Shown piece after piece: positions 1 through 9,991 of a DNA stretch of 64,000 bases. Under the pieces are notes generated by a model. It was given only the letters and a program-made list of their open reading frames with translations, did not search any database and was not told where the DNA came from. The DNA is from Rhodoferax sp. BAB1 (lineage in GTDB: Bacteria > Pseudomonadota > Gammaproteobacteria > Burkholderiales > Burkholderiaceae_C): NCBI RefSeq assembly GCF_013334205.1, contig NZ_CP054424.1:3616001-3680000 (forward strand). The letters run 5' to 3'. The position numbers and the translations under genes were made by a program. Every line of letters starts with the position of its first letter. The first letter of the stretch is position 1.

Positions 1-39
1 TCACGAGTCGCGTACGACGCTATGGAGCAACTGATATGA
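1..39 (+). CDS. C-terminal tail of an upstream gene (partial)
   Basis: The first frame is open from base 1 and ends in TGA at 37-39. This stop overlaps the ATG of the next gene in the common ATGA arrangement, which suggests translational coupling. Only twelve residues ([12 protein letters not shown]) are visible, too few to name the product. It could be the last residues of a regulator or enzyme belonging to the tcu operon, or chance. Confidence 0.35.
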   Translation, partial: SRVAYDAMEQLI

Positions 40-1451
40 GTCTAGATGTTTTGGTCATCGGAGGTGGCAACGCCGCCCTGTGCGCCGCGCTGATGGCCCG
101 CGAGGCGGGCGCCAGCGTGCTGCTGCTGGAGTCCGCGCCGAAAGAATGGCGCGGCGGCAATTCCATCCACACGCGCAACCTGCGCTGCATGCACGATGCG
201 CCACAGGACGTGCTGGTGGATGCCTACCCGGAAGAGGAGTTCTGGCAGGACCTGCTCAAGGTCACCGGCGGCATCACCAACGAACACCTGGCGCGCCTGA
301 CCATCCGCGCTTCTTCCACCTGCCGCCCCTGGATGATCAAACACGGTGTGCGTTTCCAGCCCTCGCTGTCGGGCACGCTGAGCCTGTCGCGCACCAATGC
401 CTTTTTCATGGGCGGCGGCAAGGCCCTGGTCAACGCCTATTACCGTAGCGCCCAGCAGCTGGGCGTACAGATCCGCTACGAATCGCCGGTGGACCGGCTC
501 GAGATCGTGGACGGACAGTTCAAGGCGGCTTACGTCAAGGGCGAGCGCATCGAGGCCAGGGCCTGCGTGCTGGCCGCCGGCGGTTTCGAGTCCAACCGCG
601 AATGGCTGCGCGAAGCCTGGGGCCAGAACGAGCGTGGCGAATGGCCGGCCGACAACTTCTTGATCCGCGGCACGCGTTTCAACCAGGGCGTGCTGATCAA
701 GGACATGATGAAACATGGCGCCGACATGATCGGCGACCCCTCGCAGTCGCATTGCGTGGCCATCGATGCGCGCGCGCCCGAATACGACGGCGGCATCTGC
801 ACCCGCATCGACTGCGTCTCGCTGGGGGTGGTGGTGAACCGCGACGCCCGGCGTTTCTACGACGAGGGCGAGGACTTCTGGCCCAAGCGCTACGCCATCT
901 GGGGCCGCCTGGTGGCGCAGCAGCCGGGGCAGATCGGCTACTCCATCATCGACAGCAAGGCCGTGGGCCGTTTCATGCCGCCGGTGTTTCCCGGCGTCAA
1001 GGCCGACAGCCTGCCGGAACTGGCGCGCAAGCTGGGCCTGGACGAGGCCGCTTTCATGCAGACCCTGAACGCCTACAACGCGGCCTGCCGCGTCGGCACC
1101 TTCGACCACACGGTCATGGACGACTGCCATACCGAAGGCATCGCGCCGGCCAAGACCCACTGGGCCCGGCCGCTGGACACCGCGCCCTACTACGGCTACG
1201 CGGTGCGCCCGGGCATCACCTTCACCTACCTGGGGCTCAAGGTCAACGACCGCGCCGCCGTGCATTTCGGCGGCCAGCCCAGCGACAACCTGTATGTGGC
1301 CGGCGAGATGATGGCCGGCAATGTGCTGGGCAAGGGTTACACCGCCGGCGTCGGCATGTCCATCGGCACGGCTTTTGGCCGCATCGCCGGCACCGAGGCG
1401 GCCCGCGCCGCCCTGAACACCAAGACGGAGCAAGAACGTGTTGCAGCTTGA
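36..1451 (+). CDS. tcuA: FAD-dependent tricarballylate dehydrogenase-like flavoprotein
   Basis: This is a 471-residue flavoprotein of the fumarate reductase/succinate dehydrogenase superfamily, the usual length for TcuA. The N-terminal dinucleotide-binding motif is visible (GGGNAA, residues 9-14, with Glu32 closing the second strand), and a C-terminal FAD-contact stretch GEMMAG lies near 423-428. TcuA oxidises tricarballylate to cis-aconitate and passes electrons to TcuB. The pairing with tcuB (14-nt overlap) supports the family assignment. The substrate here is inferred; a related polycarboxylate is possible given the unusual downstream genes. The ATG at 36 has GGAG upstream and overlaps the preceding stop. 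Confidence 0.88.
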   Translation: MSLDVLVIGGGNAALCAALMAREAGASVLLLESAPKEWRGGNSIHTRNLRCMHDAPQDVLVDAYPEEEFWQDLLKVTGGITNEHLARLTIRASSTCRPWMIKHGVRFQPSLSGTLSLSRTNAFFMGGGKALVNAYYRSAQQLGVQIRYESPVDRLEIVDGQFKAAYVKGERIEARACVLAAGGFESNREWLREAWGQNERGEWPADNFLIRGTRFNQGVLIKDMMKHGADMIGDPSQSHCVAIDARAPEYDGGICTRIDCVSLGVVVNRDARRFYDEGEDFWPKRYAIWGRLVAQQPGQIGYSIIDSKAVGRFMPPVFPGVKADSLPELARKLGLDEAAFMQTLNAYNAACRVGTFDHTVMDDCHTEGIAPAKTHWARPLDTAPYYGYAVRPGITFTYLGLKVNDRAAVHFGGQPSDNLYVAGEMMAGNVLGKGYTAGVGMSIGTAFGRIAGTEAARAALNTKTEQERVAA

Positions 1452-2625
1452 GACTTTGACCCGCGAAGCGCGGGCCCTGGCCAACGGCGAGGTGCTGCCC
1501 GGCAGCCCCGAGGCCGAAGTGGCACGCCAGCTGCAGATCTGCAACGGCTGCCGTTATTGCGAAGGCTTCTGCGCCGTGTTCCCGGCCATGACACGCCGGC
1601 TGGAATTCAACGCGGCCGACGTGCACTACCTGGCCAACCTCTGCCACAACTGCGGGGCCTGCCTGCACGCCTGCCAGTACGCGCCGCCACACGAATTCGC
1701 GATCAACGTGCCCCAGGCCATGGCCCAGGTGCGGCTGCAGACCTACACGGACTACGCCTGGCCGCCCTCGCTGGGCCGGCTCTACCAGCGCAACGGTCTC
1801 ACGCTGTCCATGGCCACGGCGGGTGCGCTGGCCTTTTTCATGCTGCTCACGCTCTGGCTCAAGGAAACGCTGTGGCGCGTGCCGCCGCAGGCGGATTTCT
1901 ACAGCATCTTCCCGCACAACCTGCTGGTGGGTCTGTTCGCACCGGTTTTCCTCTACGCCGTGCTGGCCCTGAGCCTGGGCGTGCGTCGTTTCTGGCGCGA
2001 CGTCACGCCGGGCCGCGACTACGACGCTCCCGCGATGGCGGCCGTGCAGGGCGGTGCGGCGCTGGAAGCCACGCACGATGCGCTGCGCCTGAAGTACCTG
2101 GACGGCGGCCACGGCGAGGGTTGCCACAACGAGGACGACGCCTGGACCAAGCAGCGCCGCCTGTTCCACCATGCCACCTTCTACGGTTTCATGCTCTGTT
2201 TTGCCGCCACCAGCGTGGCCACGCTTTACCACTACCTCTTCGGCTGGGTCGCGCCCTACGACCTGCCCAGCCTGCCGAAGGTGCTGGGTGCGGTGGGCGG
2301 GGTGCTGCTGCTGATCGGCACGGCCGGCCTGTTCCGCCTGAACCTGCGCCGCCACCCCCAGCACGGCGACGCCGCGCAAAAGCCCATGGACCGGGGTTTC
2401 ATGGCCCTGCTGTTTTTCACCAGTCTGACCGGCCTGGCCTTGTGGTGGGCGCGCGGCACGGCCGCCATGCCGGCCACGCTGGCCCTGCACCTGGGCTTCG
2501 TGATGGCCTTTTTCCTGACCCTGCCCTATGGCAAGTTTGCGCACGGCATCTTCCGCGGCGCGGCTCTGCTGAAGTGGTCCATCGAGAAGCGCCTGCCGAG
2601 CAAGCTGCAGTTGAGCGACGACTGA
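1438..2625 (+). CDS. tcuB: TcuB-type iron-sulfur membrane protein reoxidising TcuA
   Basis: A 395-residue protein with a soluble N-terminal domain carrying two ferredoxin-like cysteine sets (Cys35, 38, 41, 45 and Cys69, 72, 75, 79), followed by about six hydrophobic membrane segments from residue 120 on. In the TcuB/CitB family this protein takes electrons from reduced TcuA and delivers them to the membrane quinone pool. The start is GTG at 1438, overlapping the end of tcuA, so the two are probably translationally coupled. The intramembrane half contains several histidines that could ligate haem, but this is not established from the sequence alone. Confidence 0.88.
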   Translation: MLQLETLTREARALANGEVLPGSPEAEVARQLQICNGCRYCEGFCAVFPAMTRRLEFNAADVHYLANLCHNCGACLHACQYAPPHEFAINVPQAMAQVRLQTYTDYAWPPSLGRLYQRNGLTLSMATAGALAFFMLLTLWLKETLWRVPPQADFYSIFPHNLLVGLFAPVFLYAVLALSLGVRRFWRDVTPGRDYDAPAMAAVQGGAALEATHDALRLKYLDGGHGEGCHNEDDAWTKQRRLFHHATFYGFMLCFAATSVATLYHYLFGWVAPYDLPSLPKVLGAVGGVLLLIGTAGLFRLNLRRHPQHGDAAQKPMDRGFMALLFFTSLTGLALWWARGTAAMPATLALHLGFVMAFFLTLPYGKFAHGIFRGAALLKWSIEKRLPSKLQLSDD

Positions 2626-2698
2626 GCCGGGGCGAACGATTTGTGGTGCACCGCCGTGGCGGGCACCGGTTTTAATTCTTAGACGAGAGAGTGTTGCC

Positions 2699-3235
2699 AT
2701 GGTGCAAGAAACTGCCGGCCAAGCTGGCGAAAGCTGGGACGAGACCCTGGTCCGTGTCTTCAAGGCGAACGAGATCAGGCTCATCACCTATGTGCCCGAC
2801 AAGGTGCTGGCGCCGCTGATCAAGCGCCTGCACGCCGACGACTACTTCACCGTGGTCTGCCCGGCGCGCGAGGAAGAGGCCGTGGGCATCGTGACCGGCG
2901 CCTACATGGGTGGCCTGCGCGGCATCGTGCTGATGCAGACCAGCGGCTTTGCTACCCTGCCCAATGCCCTGGCCTCGCTGACCGTGCCCTACCAGATCCC
3001 GCTGCTGATGCTGATCTCCGAGCGCGGTACCCTGGGCGACTTCCAGCTCGGCCAGGTCATCGTCTGCCGTACCATGCGTCCCATCCTGAACTCGCTCAAC
3101 ATCGAGAACTACGCCATCGAGCGCCAGGACGATGTCGAGTTCATCGCCGACCGCATGATCAAGCAGGCTTACGCCACCCAGGCCGCCGCCGCCATGATCC
3201 TGTCGCCGCTGCTGACGGCACGCGTGAAGAAGTGA
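2699..3235 (+). CDS. Thiamine-diphosphate decarboxylase, alpha (pyrimidine-domain) subunit
   Basis: A 178-residue protein matching the N-terminal domain of two-subunit 2-oxoacid decarboxylases such as sulfopyruvate decarboxylase (ComD) and phosphonopyruvate decarboxylase. The acidic stretch AREEEAVGIVTG supplies the conserved Glu that activates thiamine diphosphate. It is followed immediately by a separate cofactor-binding subunit, so the active enzyme should be a heteromer with the active site at the interface. It lies 73 nt after tcuB. The true 2-oxoacid substrate cannot be read from the sequence; a sulfonate or phosphonate substrate is only a family precedent. Confidence 0.8.
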   Translation: MVQETAGQAGESWDETLVRVFKANEIRLITYVPDKVLAPLIKRLHADDYFTVVCPAREEEAVGIVTGAYMGGLRGIVLMQTSGFATLPNALASLTVPYQIPLLMLISERGTLGDFQLGQVIVCRTMRPILNSLNIENYAIERQDDVEFIADRMIKQAYATQAAAAMILSPLLTARVKK

Positions 3236-3243
3236 GGAACACC

Positions 3244-3891
3244 ATGAACGCACAACTGCTCGAATCCGTCGGCCGCGAAACGGCCAAGGTGATGAACCGC
3301 TCCGACCTGACGCGTCGCCTCGTGGCCAAACTCAAGCACGAGGAAGCCGTCGTGGGGGGCATAGGCCACACCCACTTCGACCTCTGGGCTGCCGGCCAGC
3401 GCCCGCAGAACTTCTACATGCTGGGCACCATGGGCCTGGCCGCGCCCATCGCCGTCGGTGTGGCGCTGGCCCAGCCCCAGCGCAAGGTGTTTGCCCTCGA
3501 AGGCGACGGCTCGCTGCTCATGCAGCTCGGCGCCCTGGGCACCATTGCTGGCCTCAAGCTCAAGAACCTGGTCGTGATCGTCTGGGACAACGGCTCCTAC
3601 CAGATCACCGGCGGCCAGCCCACCATGACGGCCAACGGCGTGGACCTGGTGGCGATCGGCAAGGGCGCGGGCCTGGCCCAGAGTGTCTGGGCCAAGGACG
3701 AGGCCCATTTCGAGGCCCTGGTCGAGGCCTCGCTCAGCAGCGATGGCCCGCTGTTCATCTGCGCACGCACCGACAACGCGCCGCCGGCCGGTGTGACCGA
3801 GCGTGACGCCGCCAAGATCCGCAACAAGTTCATGGAAGGCCTGAAGGTCAACACGCGCGGCGACCAGCAGACTTACGCCGGAGCCGCGTGA
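3244..3891 (+). CDS. Thiamine-diphosphate decarboxylase, beta (cofactor-binding) subunit
   Basis: A 215-residue partner of the preceding gene. It carries the thiamine-diphosphate/Mg signature: EGDG followed about 25 residues later by WDNGSYQ. The ATG at 3244 is preferred over the in-frame GTG at 3232 because GTGAGGA lies just upstream of the ATG at normal spacing. The gene begins 8 nt after the alpha subunit, and its stop overlaps the start of the aldehyde dehydrogenase (TGATG), so the three are very likely co-translated. The product is expected to be an aldehyde, consistent with the next gene. Confidence 0.8.
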   Translation: MNAQLLESVGRETAKVMNRSDLTRRLVAKLKHEEAVVGGIGHTHFDLWAAGQRPQNFYMLGTMGLAAPIAVGVALAQPQRKVFALEGDGSLLMQLGALGTIAGLKLKNLVVIVWDNGSYQITGGQPTMTANGVDLVAIGKGAGLAQSVWAKDEAHFEALVEASLSSDGPLFICARTDNAPPAGVTERDAAKIRNKFMEGLKVNTRGDQQTYAGAA

Positions 3892-5315
3892 TGGGCGCGC
3901 CCGTGGGTCAGCTGCTGATCGCAGGCCAGTGGGTCGCTGATGCCGCGCGCCAGGCCCTGCACGACAAATACGACGGCCAGGTCTACGGCGAGATGGCCGT
4001 GGCCTCGCCTGAGCAGGTGAGCGCCGCCGTGGCCGGCGCCGTGCTGGGCCAGCAGCAGTCCACACTCACGCCCTACCAGCGTTACAAGATCCTGCTGGCC
4101 GCGGCGCGCATCGTCGAGTCGCGCATGGAGCCGCTGATCGAGCTCATGCGCCACGAGGCGGGTTTCACCCGCGCCGACGGTGACAACGAGGTGCGCCGCT
4201 GCGTGCAGACCTTCGAGCTCTGCGCCGAGGAGGCCAAACGGCTCAACGGCGAGATGGTGCCCATGCAGGCGGCCGATGGCGTGAAGAACCGCGTCGGTTT
4301 CACCATGCGCTCGCCGCGCGGTGTGGTCTGCGTGATCACGCCCTTCAACTCGCCGCTCAATGTGCTGGTGCACAAGGTGGGCCCGGCCCTGGCCGGCGGC
4401 AACGCCGTGGTCATCAAGCCCTCGGATTTCACGCCGCTGACCGCGGTGCTGCTGTGCGAGATCCTGATCGAGGCCGGCCTGCCCCCGCAGCTGCTGGCCC
4501 TGGTGCACGGTGATGGCGCGGTGGTCGGCCCGCAGCTCTGCGCCGATCCGCGCATCGCCTTCTACGCCTTCACCGGCAGCACGCGTGTGGGCCGCGAGAT
4601 CCAGCGCGCTGCCGGCTTGCGTCGCACGCAGATGGAGCTGGGCAGCATCGCCAGCACCATCGTCTGCCACGACGCGGACCAGGCCCTGGCCATCCCCAAG
4701 ATCCTGAACGCCGGTTTCCGCAAGGCCGGCCAGGTCTGCACCTCGGTGCAGCGCCTGTATGTCGACCGTCGTCTCGCCGGCGAGTTTGTGCCCCGGCTCG
4801 TGGCCGCCGCGCAGAAGATGAAGGCTGGTGACCCGGCCGACCCGGCCACCATCATCGGCCCCATGATCAGCGAACATCACGCGAAACGTGCCCAGTCCTG
4901 GGTGGACGAGGCCGTGGCCGGCGGTGCGCGTCTGCTGACCGGCGGCCAACGTGTGGGCAGCGTGATCCCCCCCACCATCCTGACCGGCGTGAAACCCGAG
5001 ATGAAGGTGGTGTGCGAGGAGATCTTCGCGCCCGTGATGTCGGTGATCGAGTTCGACGGCATAGACGAGGCCGTGGCCCAGGCCAATGCCCAGCCCTTCG
5101 GCCTGTCGGTGGGCCTGTTCACGGCCGACCTGCACACGGCCTTCACGGCCGCCAGGGCCCTGCGTTTTGGCGGCGTGCACGTGAACGAGGCCTCGAGCGC
5201 GCGTGTGGACGCCATGCCCTTCGGTGGCGTCAAGGACAGCGGCTTTGGCTGGGAAGGCCCGGCCTACGCCATCCGCGAGATGACCGAAGAACGGCTGATG
5301 ACCATCAGCTACTGA
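3891..5315 (+). CDS. NAD(P)-dependent aldehyde dehydrogenase
   Basis: A full-length ALDH-superfamily protein of 474 residues. Visible features are the cofactor/catalytic Asn in TPFNSP (about 153), the general-base Glu in MELGS (about 249) and the nucleophilic Cys in GQVCTS (about 283). It should oxidise to a carboxylate the aldehyde produced by the adjacent two-subunit decarboxylase; this pairing is the main clue to function. It resembles the lactaldehyde/phosphonoacetaldehyde dehydrogenase branch, but I cannot assign the substrate. ATG 3891 overlaps the previous stop; an in-frame GTG one codon earlier is the alternative start. Confidence 0.85.
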   Translation: MGAPVGQLLIAGQWVADAARQALHDKYDGQVYGEMAVASPEQVSAAVAGAVLGQQQSTLTPYQRYKILLAAARIVESRMEPLIELMRHEAGFTRADGDNEVRRCVQTFELCAEEAKRLNGEMVPMQAADGVKNRVGFTMRSPRGVVCVITPFNSPLNVLVHKVGPALAGGNAVVIKPSDFTPLTAVLLCEILIEAGLPPQLLALVHGDGAVVGPQLCADPRIAFYAFTGSTRVGREIQRAAGLRRTQMELGSIASTIVCHDADQALAIPKILNAGFRKAGQVCTSVQRLYVDRRLAGEFVPRLVAAAQKMKAGDPADPATIIGPMISEHHAKRAQSWVDEAVAGGARLLTGGQRVGSVIPPTILTGVKPEMKVVCEEIFAPVMSVIEFDGIDEAVAQANAQPFGLSVGLFTADLHTAFTAARALRFGGVHVNEASSARVDAMPFGGVKDSGFGWEGPAYAIREMTEERLMTISY

Positions 5316-5338
5316 TCAACCGCATAGAGCCTGCTTTC

Positions 5339-6685
5339 ATGATCATTGATCAACTGGCCGATTATTCCCAGAGCGAATCGGCCCGCCCCCTGCCGGCCGA
5401 GGTCACGCACCACGCCAAGCGTGCGCTGATCGACTGGTTCGCGGCGCTGTTCCCGGGCATTGCGCTGGCGCCGGGCCCGCAGCTCATGCGCACCCACGCG
5501 GACGAACTGGGACACGGAAAATCCAGCCTGCCGGGCCAGCGCACCACAGCCTTTGCCGCCACGGCGGCCTGGATCAACGGCAGCATCTCGCATGCGGCCG
5601 AGTTCGACGACATCTTCCGCGACGCGGTCTACCACCCGGGCTGTCCCACCATCGGCGCGGCCCTGGCCGTGGCCGAGGAGCGGGGTAGCAGCGGCGCGGA
5701 CCTGCTCAAGGCCATCACCATAGGCTACGAGATCTCGACGCGGATCGGCGTGGCGGTGCAGCCCTCGCATTACCGCTTTTTCCACACCACCGGCACCATA
5801 GGCTGCTTCGGCGGCGCGGCGGCCACGGCGGCGCTGCTGGATGGCAGCAACCCCGATGTGATGCGCCATGCGCTGGCCACGGCAGCGACCTTTGCCTCGG
5901 GCCTGCAACAGGCCTTCCGGTCGGATGCCATGACCAAGTGCCTGCACGCTGGCCATGCGGCCTGGGTGGGCGTGAACGCCGGCAAGGGCGCGGCCCAGGG
6001 TGTCACGGGTGCGCTGGACATCCTGGAGGGCGCCGCCGGTTTCGGCGCCGCGCTGTCGGTCAATCCGAACTGGGCCGAGGCCACGCGGGACCTGGGCACG
6101 CGCTACAACATCCAGGTCATCACGCAGAAGAACCACGGCTGCTGCGGCCACACCTTCGCGGCCATCGACGCCATGCTGGACATCCGCCAGGGGCACGCCC
6201 TGGACCCGGCGCAGATCGCGTCCATCCGCATCGACACCTACCAGACCGCGCTGGACGTGACCGGCAACTTCGAGCCGCGCACCGCCTTCGAGGCCAAGTT
6301 CAGCCTGCCCTATGTGGTGGCCCATGCCCTGCTCTACGGCGCCGTGCGCCTCAACGCCTTCGAGCCGTTGCGCCTGCAGGATGCCGGCATTCGCGCGCTG
6401 ATGGCCAAGACCAAACTCGTGGCCGACCCGCGCTTAAGCGCCGGTTTCCCGGCCCTGCGCGCCGCGCGCATCGTGATCACCCTGCGTGATGGGAGCCTGG
6501 TCGAGCAGTACGCACCCTGCCGCAAGGGCGACCCGGAAGCGCCGCTCTCCGACGCAGACATCAACGACAAGTTCACCGAACTGGCTACGCCCGTCATCGG
6601 TGCCGAGGCGGCGGCCCGGCTGCTGGCGCAGCTCTGGCAGATGGAACGGCTGCAGGTCGCGGACCTGCGCCTCACCAGCCTCTGA
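5339..6685 (+). CDS. MmgE/PrpD family protein (putative hydratase or decarboxylase)
   Basis: A 448-residue member of the MmgE/PrpD family, which includes 2-methylcitrate dehydratase, cis-aconitate decarboxylase and iminodisuccinate epimerase. The family-typical SHY..FHTTGT stretch is present, and conserved His/Asp-rich segments (AAEFDD, HPGCPT, KCLHAGHAA) are visible. The reading frame stays open far upstream, overlapping the aldehyde dehydrogenase, but ATG 5339 gives the expected N-terminus (MIIDQLADY). In this operon a hydratase acting on the unsaturated product of TcuAB is a sensible role. A second MmgE/PrpD paralogue lies at 38768. Confidence 0.85.
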   Translation: MIIDQLADYSQSESARPLPAEVTHHAKRALIDWFAALFPGIALAPGPQLMRTHADELGHGKSSLPGQRTTAFAATAAWINGSISHAAEFDDIFRDAVYHPGCPTIGAALAVAEERGSSGADLLKAITIGYEISTRIGVAVQPSHYRFFHTTGTIGCFGGAAATAALLDGSNPDVMRHALATAATFASGLQQAFRSDAMTKCLHAGHAAWVGVNAGKGAAQGVTGALDILEGAAGFGAALSVNPNWAEATRDLGTRYNIQVITQKNHGCCGHTFAAIDAMLDIRQGHALDPAQIASIRIDTYQTALDVTGNFEPRTAFEAKFSLPYVVAHALLYGAVRLNAFEPLRLQDAGIRALMAKTKLVADPRLSAGFPALRAARIVITLRDGSLVEQYAPCRKGDPEAPLSDADINDKFTELATPVIGAEAAARLLAQLWQMERLQVADLRLTSL

Positions 6686-6695
6686 GCGTCTTGGG

Positions 6696-7706
6696 ATGAG
6701 CGCCAGCCTCCTGATCTCCCGGCAGTTGGCCGTCGAGCACGGAGCGGCGCTGGCGCAGATCCTGGCGGCGGCCCCCCGCCGGCTGGAGCTGCTGCACTTT
6801 GACCCGGAGGTCGCCTACAGCAGCGCGCAGATCGCCAGCATCGAGGTGGCCTTTTATTCGCGCGACATATGGGAAGGCACGCAGGCCAAGCACCGCAGCC
6901 CGCAGGGGCAGGCTTTCTGGTCCCTGATCGACGCGGCGCCGAACCTGCGCTGGCTGCAGCTGGTGTCGGCGGGCCTGGACCATCCGGTCTACCAGCCCGC
7001 CAAACAACGCGGGGTGCGCATCAGCACCGCGGCGGGCACCAATGCCGAGCCCGTGGCCCTGAACGCCCTGACCGGCCTGCTGATGCTCTCACGTGATTTC
7101 CCGCGCTGGCTGCGTGCCCAGCAGCAGCGCGAGTGGGCACCGATCCAGGACACGCAATTGCCCCGGGACCTGGGCGGACAGACGGCGGTGATCGTGGGGG
7201 TGGGCCATATCGGCACGCGGATCGCCCGTGGTTTGCAGGCCCTGGGCGTGCACACCGTCGGCCTGCGCCGGCAGGCGCTGCCGGCGGAGTTTTTCGACGA
7301 GGTGCTGGGCCTGGAGGCCATCGACACGGTGCTGCCGCGCTGCGACTGGCTGGTGCTGGCCTGCCCGCTCACCGAGCAGACGCGCCGCCTGGTCGACGCA
7401 CGTCGCCTGGCACTGCTGCCGCGCGGCGCGGGGCTGGTGAACATCGCACGTGGCGAGATCGTCGACGAGGTCGCCCTGATCGAGGCGCTCACGCGCGGCC
7501 ACCTGCTGGGTGCCTACCTGGACGTGTTTGCGCAAGAGCCGCTGCCGCCCGAGTCACCGCTGTGGAGCCTGCCGAATGTGCTGATGACACCGCACAGCGC
7601 CTCCGCCTCCCTGGGCACGCGCCTGCGCGGCGCGGAGCTGTTCCTGCGCAACCTGCGGGCCTATCTGCAGGGTGCAGCGCTGGAAAGCGAAGCCGCGCGC
7701 AGCTGA
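6696..7706 (+). CDS. D-2-hydroxyacid dehydrogenase (NAD(P)-dependent)
   Basis: A 336-residue D-isomer-specific 2-hydroxyacid dehydrogenase. The nucleotide motif GVGHIG sits at 168-173, and the catalytic triad is visible as Arg252 (NIARGE), Glu281 (AQEPLP) and His300 (TPHSAS). It interconverts a 2-hydroxyacid and a 2-oxoacid. As the last gene of the operon it could supply the 2-oxoacid for the thiamine decarboxylase. Start ATG 6696 lies 10 nt after the previous stop. The glyoxylate/hydroxypyruvate reductase branch is likely but the substrate is not determined. Confidence 0.85.
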   Translation: MSASLLISRQLAVEHGAALAQILAAAPRRLELLHFDPEVAYSSAQIASIEVAFYSRDIWEGTQAKHRSPQGQAFWSLIDAAPNLRWLQLVSAGLDHPVYQPAKQRGVRISTAAGTNAEPVALNALTGLLMLSRDFPRWLRAQQQREWAPIQDTQLPRDLGGQTAVIVGVGHIGTRIARGLQALGVHTVGLRRQALPAEFFDEVLGLEAIDTVLPRCDWLVLACPLTEQTRRLVDARRLALLPRGAGLVNIARGEIVDEVALIEALTRGHLLGAYLDVFAQEPLPPESPLWSLPNVLMTPHSASASLGTRLRGAELFLRNLRAYLQGAALESEAARS

Positions 7707-7719
7707 GGGTAGCGGCCCG

Positions 7720-8220
7720 TCAGCGCTGCAGTAACTGCACCGTGGCGTCGGTGTAGACCGACTCCAGCGGGTAGCGCTGGCCGCGCAGGTGGTCTTCCAT
7801 GCAGCGCAGCAGCAGCGGGCTGCGGTGCCGAGCCACGCTGGCGCGGATCTCGTCCGGTGTCAGCCAGACCGTGCGCACGATGCCGGTGTCCAGCTGGCGA
7901 CCCGGCACCACCGCACCCAGTTCACCGGCAAAGGCAAAACGCAGGTAGGTGATGTCTTCCACGTCGCCGTCGGGCTGCGGACGCTGGAAACGCGAGAGGT
8001 AGATGCCCAGCAGGTGCGTGGGCCTGAAGGCGTGGGTGGTTTCCTCCAGCGCCTCGCGCGCGCAGCCTTCGGCGGGTGACTCGCCTGGGTCCAGGTGGCC
8101 CGCAGGGTTGTTGAGTTTCAGGCCTTCGGGGGTCTCTTCCTCGACCAGCAGGAAGCGGCCGTCACGCTCGATGATGGCCGCCACGGTGACACTCGGTTTC
8201 CAGCGCATATTCATATGCAT
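7720..8220 (-). CDS. NUDIX hydrolase (NudJ-like)
   Basis: A protein of up to 166 residues with a NUDIX box beginning GHLDPGE and continuing to REALEET. The final Gly of the box consensus is replaced by Thr. Family members hydrolyse nucleoside diphosphates linked to other groups; NudJ acts on thiamine pyrophosphate precursors and nucleoside di- and triphosphates. There are three in-frame ATGs within the first five codons (8220, 8214, 8208), and the last gives the canonical MRWKPSVTVAA start. The start region overlaps a long inverted repeat (8209-8231). It is divergent from pntA and not part of the upstream catabolic operon. Confidence 0.8.
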   Translation of the reverse strand: MHMNMRWKPSVTVAAIIERDGRFLLVEEETPEGLKLNNPAGHLDPGESPAEGCAREALEETTHAFRPTHLLGIYLSRFQRPQPDGDVEDITYLRFAFAGELGAVVPGRQLDTGIVRTVWLTPDEIRASVARHRSPLLLRCMEDHLRGQRYPLESVYTDATVQLLQR

Positions 8221-8231
8221 GCATTATGAAT
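8209..8231. promoter_or_regulatory. Inverted repeat between NUDIX gene and pntA
   Basis: Arms ATTCATA (8209-8215) and TATGAAT (8225-8231) are perfectly complementary across a 9-nt centre that itself contains the 10-bp palindrome ATGCATGCAT (8215-8224). It covers the start codons of the NUDIX gene and lies about 130 nt upstream of pntA. It may be a protein-binding site; no regulator is identified. Confidence 0.35.
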
Positions 8232-8363
8232 CGCCCCCCAAATCGTTATACAGCTTATTCCTGGGTGGAATGGATTTCTCAGTTAAGCTTTCGCGATGTG
8301 CGGACGGCGCCCTGGGTCAGGGCCTGCCGGACCGTCATGCCTATCATGTTCAGGAGTTGATTT

Positions 8364-9971
8364 ATGCAAGCTGGCACAGCTAAACCGGCGCAGCGCATCG
8401 GCGTGCCGCGGGAGACCTTCCCGGGCGAAAAGCGCGTGGCGACGGTGCCCGAGGTGGTGGAGAAGCTCATCAAGCTCGGTTTCACGGTGGCCGTCGAATC
8501 CGGCGCCGGTGACGCCGCCAATTTCAGCGATGACAGCTATCGCGCGGCCGGTGCCGAAATCATCAACGGCGCCGCGGCGCTGTGGGCCGCCGCTGACATC
8601 GTGTTCAAGGTGCGCGCACCGAGCCAGGCCGAAGTGGCGCTGATGCGCGAGGGCAGCGCCCTGGTCGGTTTCATCTGGCCGGCGCAGAACCCGGAGCTGA
8701 TGCAGCAGCTGGCTGCCAGAAAAGTGACGGTGCTGGCCATCGATGCGCTGCCGCGCACGCTGAGCCGCGCCCAGAAGATGGATGCCCTGACCTCCATGGC
8801 CGGCGTCAGCGGCTACCGTGCCGTCATCGAGGCGGCCAACGCCTTCGGCCGTTTCTTCAACGGTCAGATCACGGCCGCCGGCAAGGTGCCGCCGGCCAAG
8901 GTTTTCATCGCCGGTGCCGGCGTGGCCGGTCTGGCCGCCATCGGCACGGCCGCCAGCCTGGGCGCCATCGTGCGCGCCAATGACACCCGCGCCGAAGTGG
9001 CCGACCAGGTCGTGTCCCTGGGCGGCGAGTTCGTCAAGGTCGACTACGAGGAAGAAGGCTCGGGCGGCGGCGGTTACGCCAAGGTCATGAGCGAAGGCTT
9101 CCAGCAGGCCCAGCGCGAGATGTACGCCAAGCAGGCCAAGGAGGTGGACATCATCATCACCACCGCCCTGATCCCGGGCAAGCCGGCGCCCAAGCTGATC
9201 ACCGCCGAGATGGTGCGCTCCATGAAACCGGGCAGCGTGATCGTCGACATGGCGGGCGAGCAGGGCGGCAACTGCGAACTGACCGAACCCGGCCAGGCCG
9301 TGGTGAAACACGGTGTGACCATCGTCGGTTACACGGACCTGGCCTCGCGCCTGGCCAAGCAGTCCTCGACGCTGTACGCGACCAACCTGTTTCGCCTGGC
9401 CGAGGAGCTGTGCAAGGCCAAGGACGGTGTCGCCAACGTCAACATGGAAGACGATGCCATCCGCGGCCTGACGGTCGTCAAGGACGGCAGCATCACCTGG
9501 CCGGCCCCGCCGCTCAAGCAGGCTGCCGCGCCGGCCCCGAAGCCGGCCGCTGCGCCGGTGGCCGAGAAAAAGGGTGGCCACGGCCACGGCAGCAGCGGGC
9601 CCCTGCCCGCCAAGACGCTGGCCATCATCTTCGCCGTGGCGGCGCTGGCCTTCTGGTTCATCGGTGCCTACGCGCCAGCAGCCTTCCTGGGCCACTTCAC
9701 GGTCTTCGTGCTGGCCTGCTTCATCGGCTACATGGTGGTGTGGAACGTCACACCGGCGCTGCACACGCCGCTGATGAGCGTGACCAACGCCATCTCCAGC
9801 ATCATCGCCATCGGCGCGCTGGTGCAGATCCTGCCGCCGGAAGCCGGCACGGGCGGACGCCCGGACGCCCTGATCCGCTGGCTGGCCTTTGCCGGCATCG
9901 TGCTGACGGCCGTCAACATGTTCGGTGGCTTCTCCGTCACCCGCCGCATGCTCGCCATGTTCCGTAAATAA
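8364..9971 (+). CDS. pntA: Proton-translocating NAD(P) transhydrogenase, alpha subunit
   Basis: A 535-residue full-length PntA. The NAD(H)-binding domain I occupies about 1-380 (signatures [28 protein letters not shown]). A Lys/Ala/Pro/His-rich linker follows at about 388-412, then about four membrane helices. With PntB it couples proton re-entry to hydride transfer from NADH to NADP, supplying NADPH. In some relatives the membrane part is a separate gene; here it is fused. pntB follows after 20 nt in the same operon. Start ATG 8364 has CAGGAG upstream at normal distance. Confidence 0.95.
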   Translation: MQAGTAKPAQRIGVPRETFPGEKRVATVPEVVEKLIKLGFTVAVESGAGDAANFSDDSYRAAGAEIINGAAALWAAADIVFKVRAPSQAEVALMREGSALVGFIWPAQNPELMQQLAARKVTVLAIDALPRTLSRAQKMDALTSMAGVSGYRAVIEAANAFGRFFNGQITAAGKVPPAKVFIAGAGVAGLAAIGTAASLGAIVRANDTRAEVADQVVSLGGEFVKVDYEEEGSGGGGYAKVMSEGFQQAQREMYAKQAKEVDIIITTALIPGKPAPKLITAEMVRSMKPGSVIVDMAGEQGGNCELTEPGQAVVKHGVTIVGYTDLASRLAKQSSTLYATNLFRLAEELCKAKDGVANVNMEDDAIRGLTVVKDGSITWPAPPLKQAAAPAPKPAAAPVAEKKGGHGHGSSGPLPAKTLAIIFAVAALAFWFIGAYAPAAFLGHFTVFVLACFIGYMVVWNVTPALHTPLMSVTNAISSIIAIGALVQILPPEAGTGGRPDALIRWLAFAGIVLTAVNMFGGFSVTRRMLAMFRK

Positions 9972-9991
9972 AAAAGAGAAGAAAGACGATC

